Assembly: GCA_028455995.1 (NCBI GenBank)
Contig: JABELC010000010.1
Span: forward strand, 1,514,001-1,578,000
DNA from: Scleromitrula shiraiana
Lineage: Eukaryota > Ascomycota > Leotiomycetes > Helotiales > Sclerotiniaceae
Direction: 5' to 3'
DNA: 64,000 nt
Numbering within the stretch: position 1 is the stretch's first letter; every line of letters begins with the position of its first letter. Positions 45,427-58,974 of this stretch are shown piece by piece. The notes beneath the pieces were generated by a model that made no database searches, had not been told where the DNA came from, and worked only from the letters and a program-made list of their open reading frames with translations. The translations under genes and the position numbers were made by a program.

Positions 45427-46972
45427 CCGAATTCATTGCCGTATTGCCGTATCGAAATATCGCAATATCGCAATATCGCAGTATCGCAAAAGAAAAGAAG
45501 AGATAATATCATATCCATCTCATATCCCATCTCATCCTAATATCCTATCCTAAAATCATCTAAAAATCACATAAAAAAACCCCATCCATCCCATCCCATT
45601 TCTATTCTCATTTACTCTTTAATGTTTACTCTTAAATCATCACTTTTACTCTCAAAAAAAATCAACATCAACATCAAAATCAATCACCCATTCAAAATAA
45701 TTAATTAATTAATTAATTAATTAAATCCTCTATAAAAATCATACCCCCCCCAAAATCACACATATAAACACACATAAACACACATAAACACACATAAACA
45801 TACAAACGATGAAAATCCACCATGAATTCATACTATACTATCCATACTATACTATCCATGTTCTAAAACTCTCTTACCCCCCACCCCCTCTCCTCCCCCC
45901 CCCCCCCCCCCGCCTTTCCCCCTGCTCATCTCAATGATCTCACTCCTACTGACGAAAGTGATAAAAGTGATAAAAGTAATAAACACGCATGAACAACGAA
46001 AAGAAAAGAAAAGAAATGACGATAGATAGATAGATAGATAGATGGATAGATGGATAGATATATAGATGGATGATCTACGAGTACGGTAGTGAGTTAGTAA
46101 AGCATCATCATCATTATCATCATCATCATCATCATCATTATTATGCTATAAGGAGCAAAAGGGTATGAGTGCATCAGTGATTATATATAAAACAAATAAA
46201 CAAATAGATAAAAATAGATAAATAAACAAAATAGATAAAAATAGATAAAAATAGATAAATACATCAATCACATTAAACGACATCTATATATCTATCTATC
46301 TATTTATTTCTCTCTCTAGATATCTAGATACATTATCTATCTATCCCATGCTATTGAATAACGTTACGATCGATGCATATAATCTCACTATCAAGTATCA
46401 AATATCAAGTATCAAATATCAAATATCAAGTATCAAATATCAAATATCAAATATCAAATCCGCATCCCCCAAAAACCCACCCACCCATCCATCCATCCAT
46501 CCATTCAATCGATCCCCCCCAAAAAAATATCCCTTTCCCATCAACCTAAAAACGCCGTTCATATTGCTGTTGTTACCGTACCATCCGTTGCAGACCATTT
46601 CATTGCCATCCCACTCAATGCAGTGCGGTTCAATTAAATTCGGTTCGGTTCGGTTTGGTTTGGTTTGGTTCGGTTCTATCATATGCCATTCCATATCATC
46701 CTATGCCATCATATGCCATCCATCCTATGCTATCATCATCAAATATGACCCATCCATCCATCTATCCATCATTCCAGATATCAATTCCAAACGAGGAAAA
46801 GAAAAGAAAAGATTATTATATCTTCTTCGACCAAGTAAGTAAGTAAGTAAGCAAACGAATAAGCCACCCATCACATCTCCCACCCAGCATTAGCATACAC
46901 CATCTACATCTACATGAACCTCTCACCTCACCACCTCACCACCTCATCCCCATCTATTTCTCCCCCACCTCA

Positions 46973-49115
46973 TCACGAAACCGTCTTTCCCCCACAACTA
47001 GGAATAACCACCCCATCCTTCAACACCCTATCCACAGTCAACATCCCCCAATGATCCTCCCAATTCTCATTCGCCGTATTATACATAATCTTCCACGGCT
47101 CATCAAACGCCTCGAACCAAAAATAATTCGTCCCATTTGTCAAGGAATCACAAACCCAATTCTCCATAAACGTATTCATCTCATCGATACCCGCCACACT
47201 ACCCTTCGCACACGTAGTAGCAGCGCCGCAGTCTGTTCCTCCCTGAGAAGGCCATCCAGTTTCCGAGATGATGTTTTGGGAACTATTGGTTTTGAATGCT
47301 ACGTCGTGGTTTTGCCAGAAATCCCATGTCCATGATGCGGCTTCGTCGGCTGTGACACCGGAGAAGAAGGGATGGATATTAGCCATGACGAAATCGACTG
47401 ATTGTGCTAATTCTGATGTCCAGTTGTCTCCTAAATCTGATGATGCAACTGGAAGATCGATTCCTCGAGATGTCATGTTATGTCTGACATTATTGATGAC
47501 GGTTGTTAATTGAGTAGATGTCATATCCTTTCTGAATAAAACCTCATTTCCAACAATAACCCCAACGAATGATGATGATCCATGTTTATCGAAGATATCG
47601 TATAGTTGTTCAAGTTGTCGACTATTGGTTGTGCCATTATTATCTTGCCAAACTCCTAACCAAACCTTAACTGTACCATTCAATCCCAATCGATCAATTG
47701 CATGTAAAACCATTTCCGTTTGGTTACAATCCGTTCCATATAGACGAATGGTATTGGTAAGTTGTGATAGTACTGCCAAATCCCTCGTAACATTGTTCTG
47801 ACTTGGGGGATATGATAAGCAAGCTGGGTATTGAGTATACATAGGTGTATAATCAATACCAGGAAATACTTTATGAAGATTTGGATTTCCCAATAACTTC
47901 TTGATTTCCGTAGAATCCTTACTTAAATCCCCATTTGCTGATGTATCCGTCGATGCCGATTGACCATTTGTAGCTCCAGCTTGGGTAGTTCCTGATCCAC
48001 CTCCATGATTTGTTCCTAATGTACCACCGATTGCACCTCCAACGATACCACCAATGACCAAAATCCCAACTATTAATATAATCCATAACCTCAACTTTTT
48101 ATTTCCTCCAGGAGGTTTCCTTAACCATTCATTCTTTTCCACACTTAGATCATAATCATTCGGACCATTATATCCAGCTCCTGAATGCTGAACTTGATCA
48201 TATTGTACATCTCCATTCTTCTTTCCAACCAATCCACCTAAAGATCCTATAACACCAGCTGTGGCAGCAGCTTTCCCAACAGGAGGGGTTCTCGTTCCTG
48301 AATCAGACATTTTGTTTAAACTTAAAACGGATGATCTATTAACAGGTCTATAACCTAAACCATCATCACCATCATCCTCAATTGTATTTGGATCGAATTC
48401 AACCAGTTCTGGATCTAAATTTGTTCTTGAGTATCGATTGTATGGATATGGAGAATCGGAATAATGATCGATTGAAGGAGGATTTGATCTTGAAATTGTT
48501 GATCTTGATGAAGGAGTAGACATGCCTATTGGAAAAGCAGCTGCACTTAAAGGAGTGAGAGATGATGTTGATTGATCTTGTCGTGGTGGAAACGGTCTTT
48601 GGAATGTTGGTTCTTCATATGAAGGTTGTAATGGATCATAACCATGTATATCTCTCGTTGCTTGGGGATCCATATCTCTGGCATTTGAAAGTGCCATACC
48701 TCCACCAGATATTTGATGACCAAAATTATTTCCTCCAGTTGTTGTATTGAGATTGGAAGTCGTTGTATTGTTATTATTTCGTGTTCCAGATTTAGATTCC
48801 TGATCCCGGTGATTTTGATGCGGTGGAGGAATTGGTGGAGAATCTATTATTGGATTCACAGGTTCATGATAATTTTGTTGATTAGACAATGAAGAAGAAT
48901 TTGAATTTGAATTTGAATTTGAGGTTGAATCTGAGGTTGAATCTGAATTAGAAATTGAATTCCTATTTTGTGATTGTTGATTAGAAGAATAAATTTGATG
49001 ATTTTGTAAATTCGAATTGGAATTATTGGAATGGTCAGATAGTGGTCTAGGTAAGGAAATTGAGGCGAAGTTGTTGTTATTATTCGAAGGGCTGTGCGAA
49101 GAAGATGAAGAAACG

Positions 49116-49147
<32 letters not shown>

Positions 49148-49252
49148 ATTATTATCGATAGGATATTTTTGTGATATTTGTTTTGAATTTGAAGAAGAAG
49201 AAGATGAAGAATTCAAATTATCTTCAATAGATTCGAAAGAATGACGAGGCAT
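46973..49252 (-). CDS. btgC: BtgC-type membrane-anchored GH17 endo-1,3-beta-glucanase, 759 aa
   Basis: A single exon from ATG 49,252 to TGA 46,973. Residues 1-380 are a disordered cytoplasmic tail with S, N, T (11 consecutive Thr near 36-45) and Q runs. Residues about 387-412 are one transmembrane helix (LWIILIVGILVIGGIVGGAIGG), predicting a type II protein. A G/S/T linker leads to the GH17 domain from about 460: YTPMYTQYPACLSYPPSQNN, IRLYGTDCNQ, acid/base Glu570 in VGNEVLF and nucleophile Glu664 in SETGWPSQGG. The enzyme would remodel wall beta-1,3-glucan at the outer plasma-membrane face. N-terminal homopolymers come from (TTG)n and (TTC)n microsatellites in the gene. Confidence 0.92.
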
Positions 49253-49617
49253 AACGAGAGGAAGTAATAGAAGGAGGAAAGAGTAAAGAGTAAGAGTAAA
49301 GAGTAAAGAAGAGGCTTAAGCAAAAAAAAAAGAAAAGAAAAGGAAAAAGATGGGAAATTTGTGAAATAGAATTGTCTGTCCTTCTTCTTCTTCTTCTTCT
49401 TCTTCGTCGATCTCTTTTTTCTTAAATTTTCCCCCTTTCAAATTGAAAAATCTACTCGTCCAGTTAATTTATTAGTTTATCCACTATATCAAATCTATTA
49501 CGAAAGTTCTATCAATGGTTTTGATTTTTCCTACTCACTGATTTATAGTATTTTATAGTATTGTATAGTGAGTGTACCGATCAAATGTTTTTATATGATA
49601 TTTTGAGAGTTGATAGT

Positions 49618-49664
<47 letters not shown>

Positions 49665-49969
49665 CCTGTACTGACTGCGACTACAATTGCAATTGCAACA
49701 GCAACAATTGATCTGATATCCAACAAATCTTTCAAATTGTACTCTCTATCTAATAAGTACTTGATTTTGTACTTTATCTTGTACTCAATTTTGTACCCAA
49801 CCTGGTTCTAGATGGTATTGAATAAAGTAAATAACAAAGTTCGATTATCCCTCAAGCCGCCTATCGTATAACTTAAAGCTTCTTGTCTTTTATTATCATG
49901 TAAAAGGTAATACAGACGCAACAATATACCGGTAGTGAGAACCTCTTCCTTTCCTTTCTTTCGCGTCGA

Positions 49970-50003
49970 CTTATTTACTGCAGTCTGTATTGCAGTAAAT
50001 AAG
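49970..50003. repeat. Perfect 13-bp inverted repeat
   Basis: CTTATTTACTGCA and TGCAGTAAATAAG are separated by 8 nt. A further direct CAGTAAATAAG follows at 50,004-50,014. It could form a hairpin; the role is unknown. Confidence 0.75.
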
Positions 50004-50253
50004 CAGTAAATAAGTAATTGATTGATTTGCCACCAAACTCTTGGACCTTTTGATTTTCTTATCGAGTGGAGTCTTGAGGAGTTTTGAAGTTGGAACTGGA
50101 TGAACTGGATAATATTTTGTATCAAAGCTTGAGAATAAAAATTATCTATCTAGTTCCAGGTGGAAGCAAGGATATAAAGTAATTTGTGTACCGGTCTGGC
50201 TGTTATATGCTGTGTTTATGTTATGTGTATCGTTCGTTTCTTCTTTTTAATCA

Positions 50254-50423
<170 letters not shown>

Positions 50424-50873
50424 AAGAGTCTCTCAACTGAATAGCTAAGAAGAGATATACTGTGAATGAACTGTAAATCACCTATAGACGAATTGAATTA
50501 AAGAAGCGGCTGATCAATTCAATTCGTATAATACGAACGGACAATACTCGTACAATTCCAACTCCAACCAAAACACCAAAAACACGAGATCCTTTCTCCA
50601 CCACCAAAAATCCTTCCTCCAACTCCAACTCCAACTGCAACTCCAACCACCACTTTTCTTCACCTATACTCACTCATACAGTACCTCTCCATCCTGAAGT
50701 GGATCTATGTTTTGTTTTTGTTTTGTTTTTTTCTTGGAAGAGGTCGCTATGCATTATGACGATATATGTCTCAGAAATATATTAATCCCACCGCCCCTAC
50801 GGATTCATCTCAGTATATATACAGTATAATGGATGGAAACATATCAGTATAATGGAAATAGAGTATTGATGAT

Positions 50874-51061
<188 letters not shown>

Positions 51062-52080
51062 TCAAACCAACTTCTTTATTTTTTTCTTTTTCTTTATCTT
51101 TATCATCTCTTCGTATTCACCACCCGCTAAAGTTGCTAAGGTTGGTCTACTTATCATTATTATTATTTGCGTATATCTTATCCTATTCCTATTCTATATT
51201 TATTAAATAAATCTATTTGTCATTCATTCCTAGTATTACTTATTACCTGTGTTACTTGTTACTTGTTACTACCGAACATCTATCTCGTTTTTCCCCGCAA
51301 TATAATATAAATACAATATAATATAATATAATATAATATAATATAAACATAAACATAAACAAATAGTGTAATAAATCACATAATAGAACCAAAATAAGTG
51401 AATACCAATACGATATAACAGATAAAAGAACCAACGAACCAACGACAGAAGAAAGGAAATCGATACTATGTGCGGCATGTGTACATATCACCATCACAAT
51501 CAATGGTAGATAGCGAGTGACGTTATCTGAATGCTATATACCCTACATGAAATTCCCACCCCCCAGTCCTGATGTACCTCTCTAAAATAGTCACTCCCCT
51601 TCCCCTCCCCTTCCCTTCCACCCATCCAATCCAATCCAATCCAGAAACTCGTGGAACCCACCATCGACGCAGCTGATCATGATGGGGATATTGAGTTTAG
51701 AGGAGGAGCGATGTAGATATATGGATATATAGATATATCAATATGTAGAGAGGGTTTATTGTTCTAAGGGGTTCTGTGTGTGAACTTTATGCTGGTGTGA
51801 GAAGGAGATATAAATAAGCGACGATGATTAGATTAGATTAGATTGGATGAGGGGTTATTTATCCAGGAGTAGAGAATGAGAGAAATATCAAGTGAAGAAG
51901 CGAGCTTTCCAAGAAACGAAGCCGGGAACAGAAACACCGATAATCCTACCCATTACCACAGGTAAATATCCATTATTCTCAAAGCCAACTACGACAGGCA
52001 GTCAGGCTAACCATCTCATCTAATTTTGATGGGTCGATATTGCAGAGTGTAGAGGTAAGGGCGTGTTAAGAGGGCGTGTA

Positions 52081-52150
52081 TGGGTAACCACACCACGAAG
52101 GGTAACCACACCACTGAGGGTAACCACACAACGAAGGGTAACCACACCAC
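52081..52150. repeat. Four tandem GGTAACCACACCAC units
   Basis: GGGTAACCACACCAC-type units of 17-18 bp (spacers GAA, TGA) occur four times. Each contains the palindrome GGTTACC/GGTAACC. It may be a small regulatory array or a plain minisatellite. Confidence 0.8.
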
Positions 52151-52641
52151 TATATCCAGATCCATGCGACGAGACGAAACCTCATAAATTACCCTTAGCA
52201 ATCATCTAGCACTTGAGTAGTATTATATTAATTACTATTGATTGACTCTTTCCATCCCATCCCACAATGCTACACACACACACACACACACGCCCTTAAA
52301 CGACAACTAATGATCAGAAGGGCCCAGATATCCCCACTCCGGGTATCCGAACGTACCCCCCCCCCCCCCCCCCTCCACCCCCTCCCCCGCATTATGTATA
52401 TGTACACAAACAGATGATACCTAGTGATGGAATATGTATATATAAATTCGCCATCATTTCATCCCATTTCATCCCATCTCATCCCATCTCATCCCATCTC
52501 ATTTTATTTTATTTCATCCCATTTCATCTCATTTCAAATTGTTACTTAAATATCTGAACATCTACCTATCTACCTACTCGATCTATTCTATAATTTCAAT
52601 TCTAACCCCTAACGAACTATCCATCCATCCATTCATCTACC

Positions 52642-53384
52642 ATGGCCCAATCAATGCGCTCAATTCTCGGTCACCAACCAACTACCGTCTCCGTGCACGA
52701 CAGTATCCTCCTAATAATCGACGCTCAAAACGAGTACGCATTCCCATCCCTTCCCCTCCCTTCCCTTCCCTTCCCTTCCCTTCCCACCCATCTAACCCCC
52801 CACTCAGATACGCAACCGGCCACCTAGCAATAAGCAACCTCCCCCGCTCCCGCACCACCATACGCAAGCTGCTCGAAAGATACCGCGCCGCCTCCGCCCC
52901 CATCATCCACATCATCCACTCGACGCCCGCCAACGCCCCCATCTTCACGCCAGACACGGTCCTCGCGCGTGAATTCCCCGAGCTGCTGCCTCCGTCTTCG
53001 TCTTCCTCTTCGTCTTTGTCTTCGTCTTCGTCTTTCGGTAATGAAATCACTATCTGTAAGAATCATCCGGGTTCGTTCACGGGTACGGATCTTGATGTGG
53101 CGATTAGGCGGTTTTCTGGGGATGGGAAGGATGGGGAGGGGGAGAAGAAGGAGGGGGAGAAGAGGAAGATGAAGAAGTTGGTCATTACGGGATATATGGC
53201 GCATGTGTGTGTGAGTACGACGACGAGACAGGCGGCCGAGAGGGGGTATGATAATTATATTGTTGAGGATGGGGTGGGGGATCGGGATATTCCGGGGATA
53301 GCGGGGGAGGCGTTGGTGGGGGTTGTGATGAGCGAGTTGGGGGATGCGTTTGGGAGTGTGATTAGGGGGGAGGATGTTTTGTGA
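52642..53384 (+). CDS. Isochorismatase-like cysteine hydrolase, 222 aa
   Basis: Exons 52,642-52,733 and 52,808-53,384. The catalytic triad of the superfamily is visible: Asp27 in LLIIDAQNEYATGHL, Lys115 in ICKNHPGSF and nucleophile Cys165 in GYMAHVCVSTTT, the last preceded by the usual turn. Members hydrolyse vinyl ethers or amides (isochorismate, nicotinamide, N-carbamoyl compounds); the substrate here is not predictable. Two unusual low-complexity inserts interrupt the compact fold: a Ser run near 94-106 and a G/D/E/K-rich run near 135-154. The 74-nt intron is almost entirely a CCCTT repeat. There is no signal peptide, so it is probably cytosolic. Confidence 0.88.
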
Positions 53385-53532
53385 TTTTTTTTGGGGGGGG
53401 GGGGGGGGGGGGGGATAGATGGGAGGGAAGGGGGAGTAGGGAGGTTATGGGATGGATGGGATGGATGGGATGGATGGGATGGATGGATGAATGGGGTTAA
53501 TTTGATTTTTATTTATTTATTTGTATAGCTAG
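53385..53532. repeat. Poly-G tract and (GGGATGGAT)n between convergent genes
   Basis: Just past the stop lies a run of about 22 G (about 53,393-53,414), then GGGATGGAT repeats to about 53,490, between two convergent genes. G runs of this length can form quadruplexes. Confidence 0.85.
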
Positions 53533-54700
53533 TTAGCTATTTGAGGATTGGGAAATAGGATATTCTTTCTTCACATCTCCCTCTTTCTTCTGTCCCTCCT
53601 CCCCCTCCTCCTCCTTCTCCTGCTCCTCCACATCCCTCCTCAAATAAACCCTCGTATCCGAAAAATCAAATCTCAACTGCGGGAAATCCATTACCTCACA
53701 CTCCCCCACCATATCCATCAACCCCTTCTCCTTCCCATTCCCATTCTCCCCATCCTTCCCCTTCTTCCCCTCCTCCTCCCCAAACCTCTCAAAATCCGTG
53801 CCCACCAAAATCCTCGGCCAAATCCCCTCACAAATTCGTTTATATACTGGTTTGTAACAGTGGATTGCATAGACTAGTGTATCGGCGTTAATATGAGTGA
53901 ATGCTTCGGGGTCTTGAACTACAGTTGCGTGAATTTTTGATTCGTGTGTGGTTGTTGGAATTGAGGCAGATGTAGAGGAAGGCACTGGAGAGGATGAGAA
54001 GATAGAGGAGGAGATTGAGGAGAGGAATTCTGCATCTGTGGGTGTGAATTGGGGATCTTGGAATACGAGGGTAATTTTCTCGGCTTCGGATTCGGATGAA
54101 GAAGCTACAAAAACGGACGAGTAGTTAGTTAATTGACTCAATAAACAAACACCCAGGGTAGAGATAAAACTCACCGATTTCCCTCAAAATGCCCCCCAAC
54201 GCAACCAATTGCGTAAAACTAGTTCTCCTCCCTTCCCTCCTCACACTCTGTAAACTGCCCAACCCAAGACAAACCACATTCCGAATGCCCAACCCCGCTA
54301 TCCCCTTCACACTTCCGCTTTCCTCTTCATCTTTTCCCCCGCCCAATTCCCTCAATAACCCCTCCAGTTTCCTTCCCGCTTCACTCCCCTCCCATCCCTT
54401 CCTATAATATTCATAATCCCCCCTCATATCATCCACCGTCCGATTTATATACCCCACGCCATTTATTTCGAAATCACCTCCATGTGCATTTTTCTTTCCA
54501 TGCCCTTGTGCATCCGCTTCCCCATCTTCTGCAGCATTTGTATTTTTCTTCCCGGCTCCTCCGCCAACAACATGAGTCCAGCCCTCAGAATCAAGAACCT
54601 GGATTCGTTTTTGAGGCTGAATGATATGAGTTTTCCTGTTCGTTTCTGCCGGGATATTCGTGGCTTTCTCCGACTTCTTTTTTCGATTCGTATGTGGCAT
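53533..54700 (-). CDS. SRR1-like domain protein, 365 aa, 2 exons
   Basis: Exons 54,700-54,175 and 54,104-53,533 join through a 70-nt intron. Residues 1-100 are basic and low-complexity, with VLDSEGWTHVVG, a motif typical of fungal family members. The SRR1 core follows: NVVCLGLGSLQSVRREGRRTS, QLVALGGIL, then after the intron VFQDPQFTPTDAEFL, ADTLVYAIHCYKPVYKRICE and WPRILVGTDF. The family is named from a plant light/clock regulator; its fungal role is poorly known. An acidic/glycine insert (EEEGKKGKDGENGNGKEKG) sits after GTDFERF, another low-complexity expansion in this block. There is no membrane segment. Confidence 0.88.
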
Positions 54701-56892
54701 TTTTTTTTTCTTTTCCTCTATTCTTTTCTTTTCTTTTCTTGGATTTTCGATTAATTATCTTTTACGCAGCCTGCTGGATATGATTGGTCAAGTAATCTTG
54801 TGCACCACGCCTTATTATTTTTAGCCTTGTGAAGAACAATAAGCACAGATCTCTTCTTGTCTTGTCTCTCTGTTTTTTCTGTTTCAGATCTGTTGGTTAG
54901 GTTGGGTTGAGTATTTGGTCTTTGTATCTCGGTACTGATGGTTTTCTAGTCAGATCTCAATTATTGGTAGATACATAAGACATCTAGGTCGATACAATAC
55001 ATACAATGTGCGACCGTCTATATAACTCCTCTATGAAACGATGATGTAATTCTACAATATCAAAACAATGTCAACTGGTAAGTAAATAAGTATAGATTTT
55101 CCAATATTTTTATTTTTAGAAAAATTGCACATCTATCATGGAGGGGAAGCTCAAGCCAAAAGAAAATATAAAAAAATAAAAAATAAAAAATAAAATATAT
55201 ATAAGAAATAACACTCGGACATTGGCAGAATGAAGATCAAGCCGAACATGTATTGAAGCACAGCCCACGCCGGCTTTTACACTTCCTTCAGCCAGCTTCC
55301 CCATGTAAATCCACAGATAGTCCCGGCCCATTCAAGTCATAGCCTTTCGGGGGCCAAATTGGGGGCCGCAAAAGCTACTTAAGGTATCCATCCATCCATC
55401 CATCAATCAATCAGAGTGGCACGAGTTGGAGAGAGTCGGGTGGCGTGAGAAAGCCGAATGATCACTGCATACGAGTAATCAATCGGCTTATCAATTACAT
55501 CTACTTTAGCGATCTGTCCAGGTGAAGCGCTGAGAGGTACGAGGAGACATGGAAAAGTGCGATTTATACGATACAGAGCACCTGATAAAATATCTACCTA
55601 GTAGGCAATGAATGAAAGAAACGGGAAGGAAAAGAAGAATTGCGGTTCCTGATACCATGATTGAAAGATCTACTCGTGAGGTGAGGGTAGTACTAGATGA
55701 TGTTGAATGTTGATTCGAAGATTGGAGAAAGCATTTATGTATGCTTGCGATACTCGTACAATTATGGTTATGTTAGATCTTGTTGATTTTTATTTCTTGA
55801 TTTTTGAATCCAGTACTTTCTATACATCTACATATCAGGAAGCTTGTATAGTAATAAGGATTCAAAAATAACTAACTTTACTTTGTTTTCCAGCTTGGCA
55901 AATGTATGGGATAGCATTGGAACATTTCCTTCCAATTAATTTTCATTCGGATTCGGAAGTAAGAAGCTTGCGTGGGTTTATCTCAACCATCTATCTATTG
56001 AACTCAAACATAAAGATCAATCCACCATAGGCCGACCGACCACTACTTCAATCAATATTCTTTCCAAGCTTTCCCGCTATTTTATCCGCTCTTGTACTGT
56101 ACATAGTATCATTATCCATCTTGTACCTGCCTACGTATGTATGCACGCATACCTAGGTACATATAAACCAACCTTCGAGATCTCAACCACGTAAACTGAC
56201 TGGCTAGATGCTCACAATGAAATCTCCAGGGGCCAACAAATAAATACAAATCAAACCCCAATCCATTTGTGACCCTACACAAGCACAAGCATAAGCCCAA
56301 CCAATCCCCATGCCCCGTCATCCATCCGGGCGCTTACTCCCCCCAAATCAAAATCAAAACATCGTTCATATCATGTAATTCCATTCCATGTAACTCTCCA
56401 CCTCCATCCGGGACATATAAACCCATATAAACCCATATAAACCCATATAAACCCATGAACCCCCAACGCAATAACCACACTAGCCTCAAACGGGTATAAC
56501 TCCCCCCTTCATCACCCTCGTCAATCACGAACCAATGACTCTAATTGGTCACATAATGTGTTAAACGCCCAGAAAGCACCCCAGGTCAGCGCGAAAAAAA
56601 AAAGATGGGTGTGATGAATCGATCGATGGATGAATTGAATGGATGGATGGATGGATGGGGAGGGAAAATGCTGTGCTATGCATGTATGGATGGATGTATG
56701 GATGGATGTATGTATGTATGTATGTATGTATGTACATTTGTACATATGTACCGAAAGAGAAAAGTCGCCGTTCGTTCAAATAACCTACATACATATCAAG
56801 GGTTATCGCCCGTTCGCTCGTTCATAAGTTTATGTGCTTGCTATTTTGTGATTTTTATTTTATTTTTGTTCGATTTTTGAAAGAATAGATCG

Positions 56893-56930
<38 letters not shown>

Positions 56931-57215
56931 TAGCAATTTTGTTTTTGGAAAAAGAAGGGTTATGATATCTATATACCTCTATTCGATTTGATATTGTGTT
57001 ATCGAACCAGCGACCGGACGAACGACCGAACGAAAAAAGTATCGATCAATCCGCAACACTGCTAGAGATTATTCCTCTATATACTCAACCCAATACACCT
57101 CACACACCTCACACACCTCACTCACCTCACTCAGTCCCTCTCTCAAACCTCCAACCTCGAACCTCCAACCTCCTCAAATTTACACAACCTCCTCACAAAT
57201 ACACCACAAACAAAA
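54701..57215. other. 2.5-kb gene-free interval with microsatellites
   Basis: No supported gene. It contains CATC/AATC short runs (55,388-55,412), ACCCATATAA units (56,424-56,456), GGAT/GTAT arrays (56,639-56,735), an (ATCA)n run (56,893-56,930) and TCACACACC units just before 57,216. Frames in the 56,500-56,880 area are encoded by these repeats. Confidence 0.6.
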
Positions 57216-58375
57216 ATGTTCCCAAGCCTAACCTCCCTCCTCGCACTAGCGACATCAACTCTCCTAGTGGTACAAGTTCATGCACACACCGTTATCACGT
57301 ATCCGGGATGGAGAGGCGATAATTTAATTACGAATGAGACGTTTCCGTATGGAATGCAGTGGATGTATCCTTGTGAGTAGAAGTTTTTGTTTTGTTTTGT
57401 TTTGTTTTGTTTTGTTTTGTTTCTGTTGTTTTGAAATTTCTTTTGTAGGAGGGAGAAGAGGAGAGGCGATGGTTGGATTTGAGATTGAGATTGGGATCTC
57501 GTTGGGGCTTGGGATTGGGAAGTAGAAATTGTTGCTTGCTAGTTTGGGTGGGGATGTAATCTTTTGGATTGGACGATGGAGATGATGTTTCCTTATTTTA
57601 TTGCTTTCTTTCCTTCTCTCCCTCCTTCTCCACCCCCCCCCCCCCCCCCTCCTTCCTTTCCCCCCATCTCTCCACAATCCAAACTAACCACCCCCCTCCC
57701 CCACCAGGCGGCGGCATGCCCACAACCACCAACCGCACGCTCTGGCCCATCCACGGCGGCGCCATCGCCGTGCAACCCGGCTGGTTCCAAGGACACGCAA
57801 CCGCATTCTTCTACATGAACCTCGGCTTCGGCACCGACGGGCCCGGTGGCGGTCCCCCCAACATGAGCAACCCCTTGGTCCCCCTATTCCAGATCATCGG
57901 CCCCGATAAGAATCCGTACCCGGGCACGTTCTGTCTGCCGCAGGTGCCGTTGCCGGTGAATGCCAGCGTGAAGGTCGGCGATAATGCCACGATTCAGGTG
58001 GTGGAGACGGCGATTCATGGCGCTGCGCTTTATTCTGTATGTTATTGTCGTTTTCTTCTCGCATTTTATCTCCCCTATCTTTCCCCCTTCGCTCGCTCAC
58101 TTCCATGGATCTGGATCTGAATTTGGCTAATGAATTTCTTTTTTTTTAAAAAAAAATAGTGCGTAGACATAACCTTCGCCCTCCCCGAAGACGTAGCCGA
58201 AGTGAACAGCTCCAACTGCTTTAATTCCTCCGACATCGGATTCGCGAACGTCTACACGATCGATGATGCGAATGCGGCGGGTGTGGCGTCCAGCGGTACT
58301 ACGAGGAGTGCGGTTTATTGGGGGGGATTGGGAATATGGGGGATTTTGGGGGTCGTGGGGTTGGGACTTTTGTAG
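57216..58375 (+). CDS. Bim1-like (LPMO-like fold) copper-binding GPI protein, 233 aa
   Basis: Exons 57,216-57,372, 57,708-58,036 and 58,160-58,375. The signal peptide ends at VHA, leaving His24 as the mature N-terminus (HTVITYPGWRGDNL). Other family signatures are MQWMYPCGGMP, RTLWPIHGGAIAVQPGWFQGH (second copper-ligand His), FCLPQVPLP and ALYSCVDITFAL. The C-terminus is a hydrophobic GPI-type tail (YWGGLGIWGILGVVGLGLL). Bim1-like/X325 proteins resemble lytic polysaccharide monooxygenases but serve copper uptake or wall functions rather than proven polysaccharide cleavage. The first intron is long (335 nt) and holds a TTTTG array and a poly-C tract. Codon use is GC-richer in exon 2. Confidence 0.88.
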
Positions 58376-58974
58376 GGGAATATGGGGAGGAGGATTGGCG
58401 TTGATGATTTGACGGATGTTGGGACGAATGGATAATTTAAATACCCTTCCTTATTTTTTTTCATATTTTCTTCATTTTGTAATTTAATTTTTTTTTATTT
58501 CTATTGCTATTTCTTTAGGTATTTTGGGATTTGGATGGGATGGGATAGACATGAATTATGAGAAGGAAGAAAGGAAAGGGTATATAGTTAACCTGCATGT
58601 AGAGATTCATGGTTATATATGAAGATGGGGATGAAAATGAAAATGGATACTAAAATCTATAGAAGTATCTTCTGCAGCAATATGTTGTTGTGAATTTAGA
58701 ATTAGTCAGATTGGTAACGTCACTAACGTAAGATTCCTTTTGTGCTGTTTATGGTTCGCTTTATTGAGTCTTATCTTGGATTCTTGCTAATGCTATTTAT
58801 TCGTTCAGTCATTCATGCGTATGTTGAAAATGCTAGATCTTATGCCGTCATTTTTATTAGTTCACTTGATTGATATTCATGTCCATCCATCCTCCTCATC
58901 TCATCATCATCTCATCATCATCTCCAACTACTGCTCCCCACACCACACCACGCCACACCACACCAACCTTCAAC
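58376..58974. other. Interval between convergent genes
   Basis: 3' flanks of the Bim1-like gene and of the Doa1 gene. TCATCATC-type repeats occur near 58,896-58,922. No gene is supported. Confidence 0.5.

Larger units (their letters stand above)
44393..46972. other. Microsatellite-dense intergenic region
   Basis: It holds (GGAT)n near 44,510-44,545, CTC/CTG runs at 44,966-45,003, the CATCTACC array, the ATTT array, ATATCGCA units near 45,455-45,485, AATT at 45,699-45,724, CACATAAA near 45,770-45,800, a poly-C tract near 45,894-45,911, TAGA/TGGA at 46,022-46,070, ATCAAATATCA units at 46,395-46,457 and GGTTT/GGTTC units at 46,640-46,672. Long frames across it are encoded by the repeats. No gene is supported. 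Confidence 0.7.

Noticed and set aside
45004..45540. 178- and 156-codon frames reading STHLPIYP and FIYL repeats
   Set aside because: Wholly encoded by CATCTACC and ATTT microsatellites.
52682..53204. Arg/Glu-rich minus-strand frames over the isochorismatase gene
   Set aside because: Antisense shadows of a GC-rich exon and its Ser/Glu repeats; the plus strand has the full catalytic triad.
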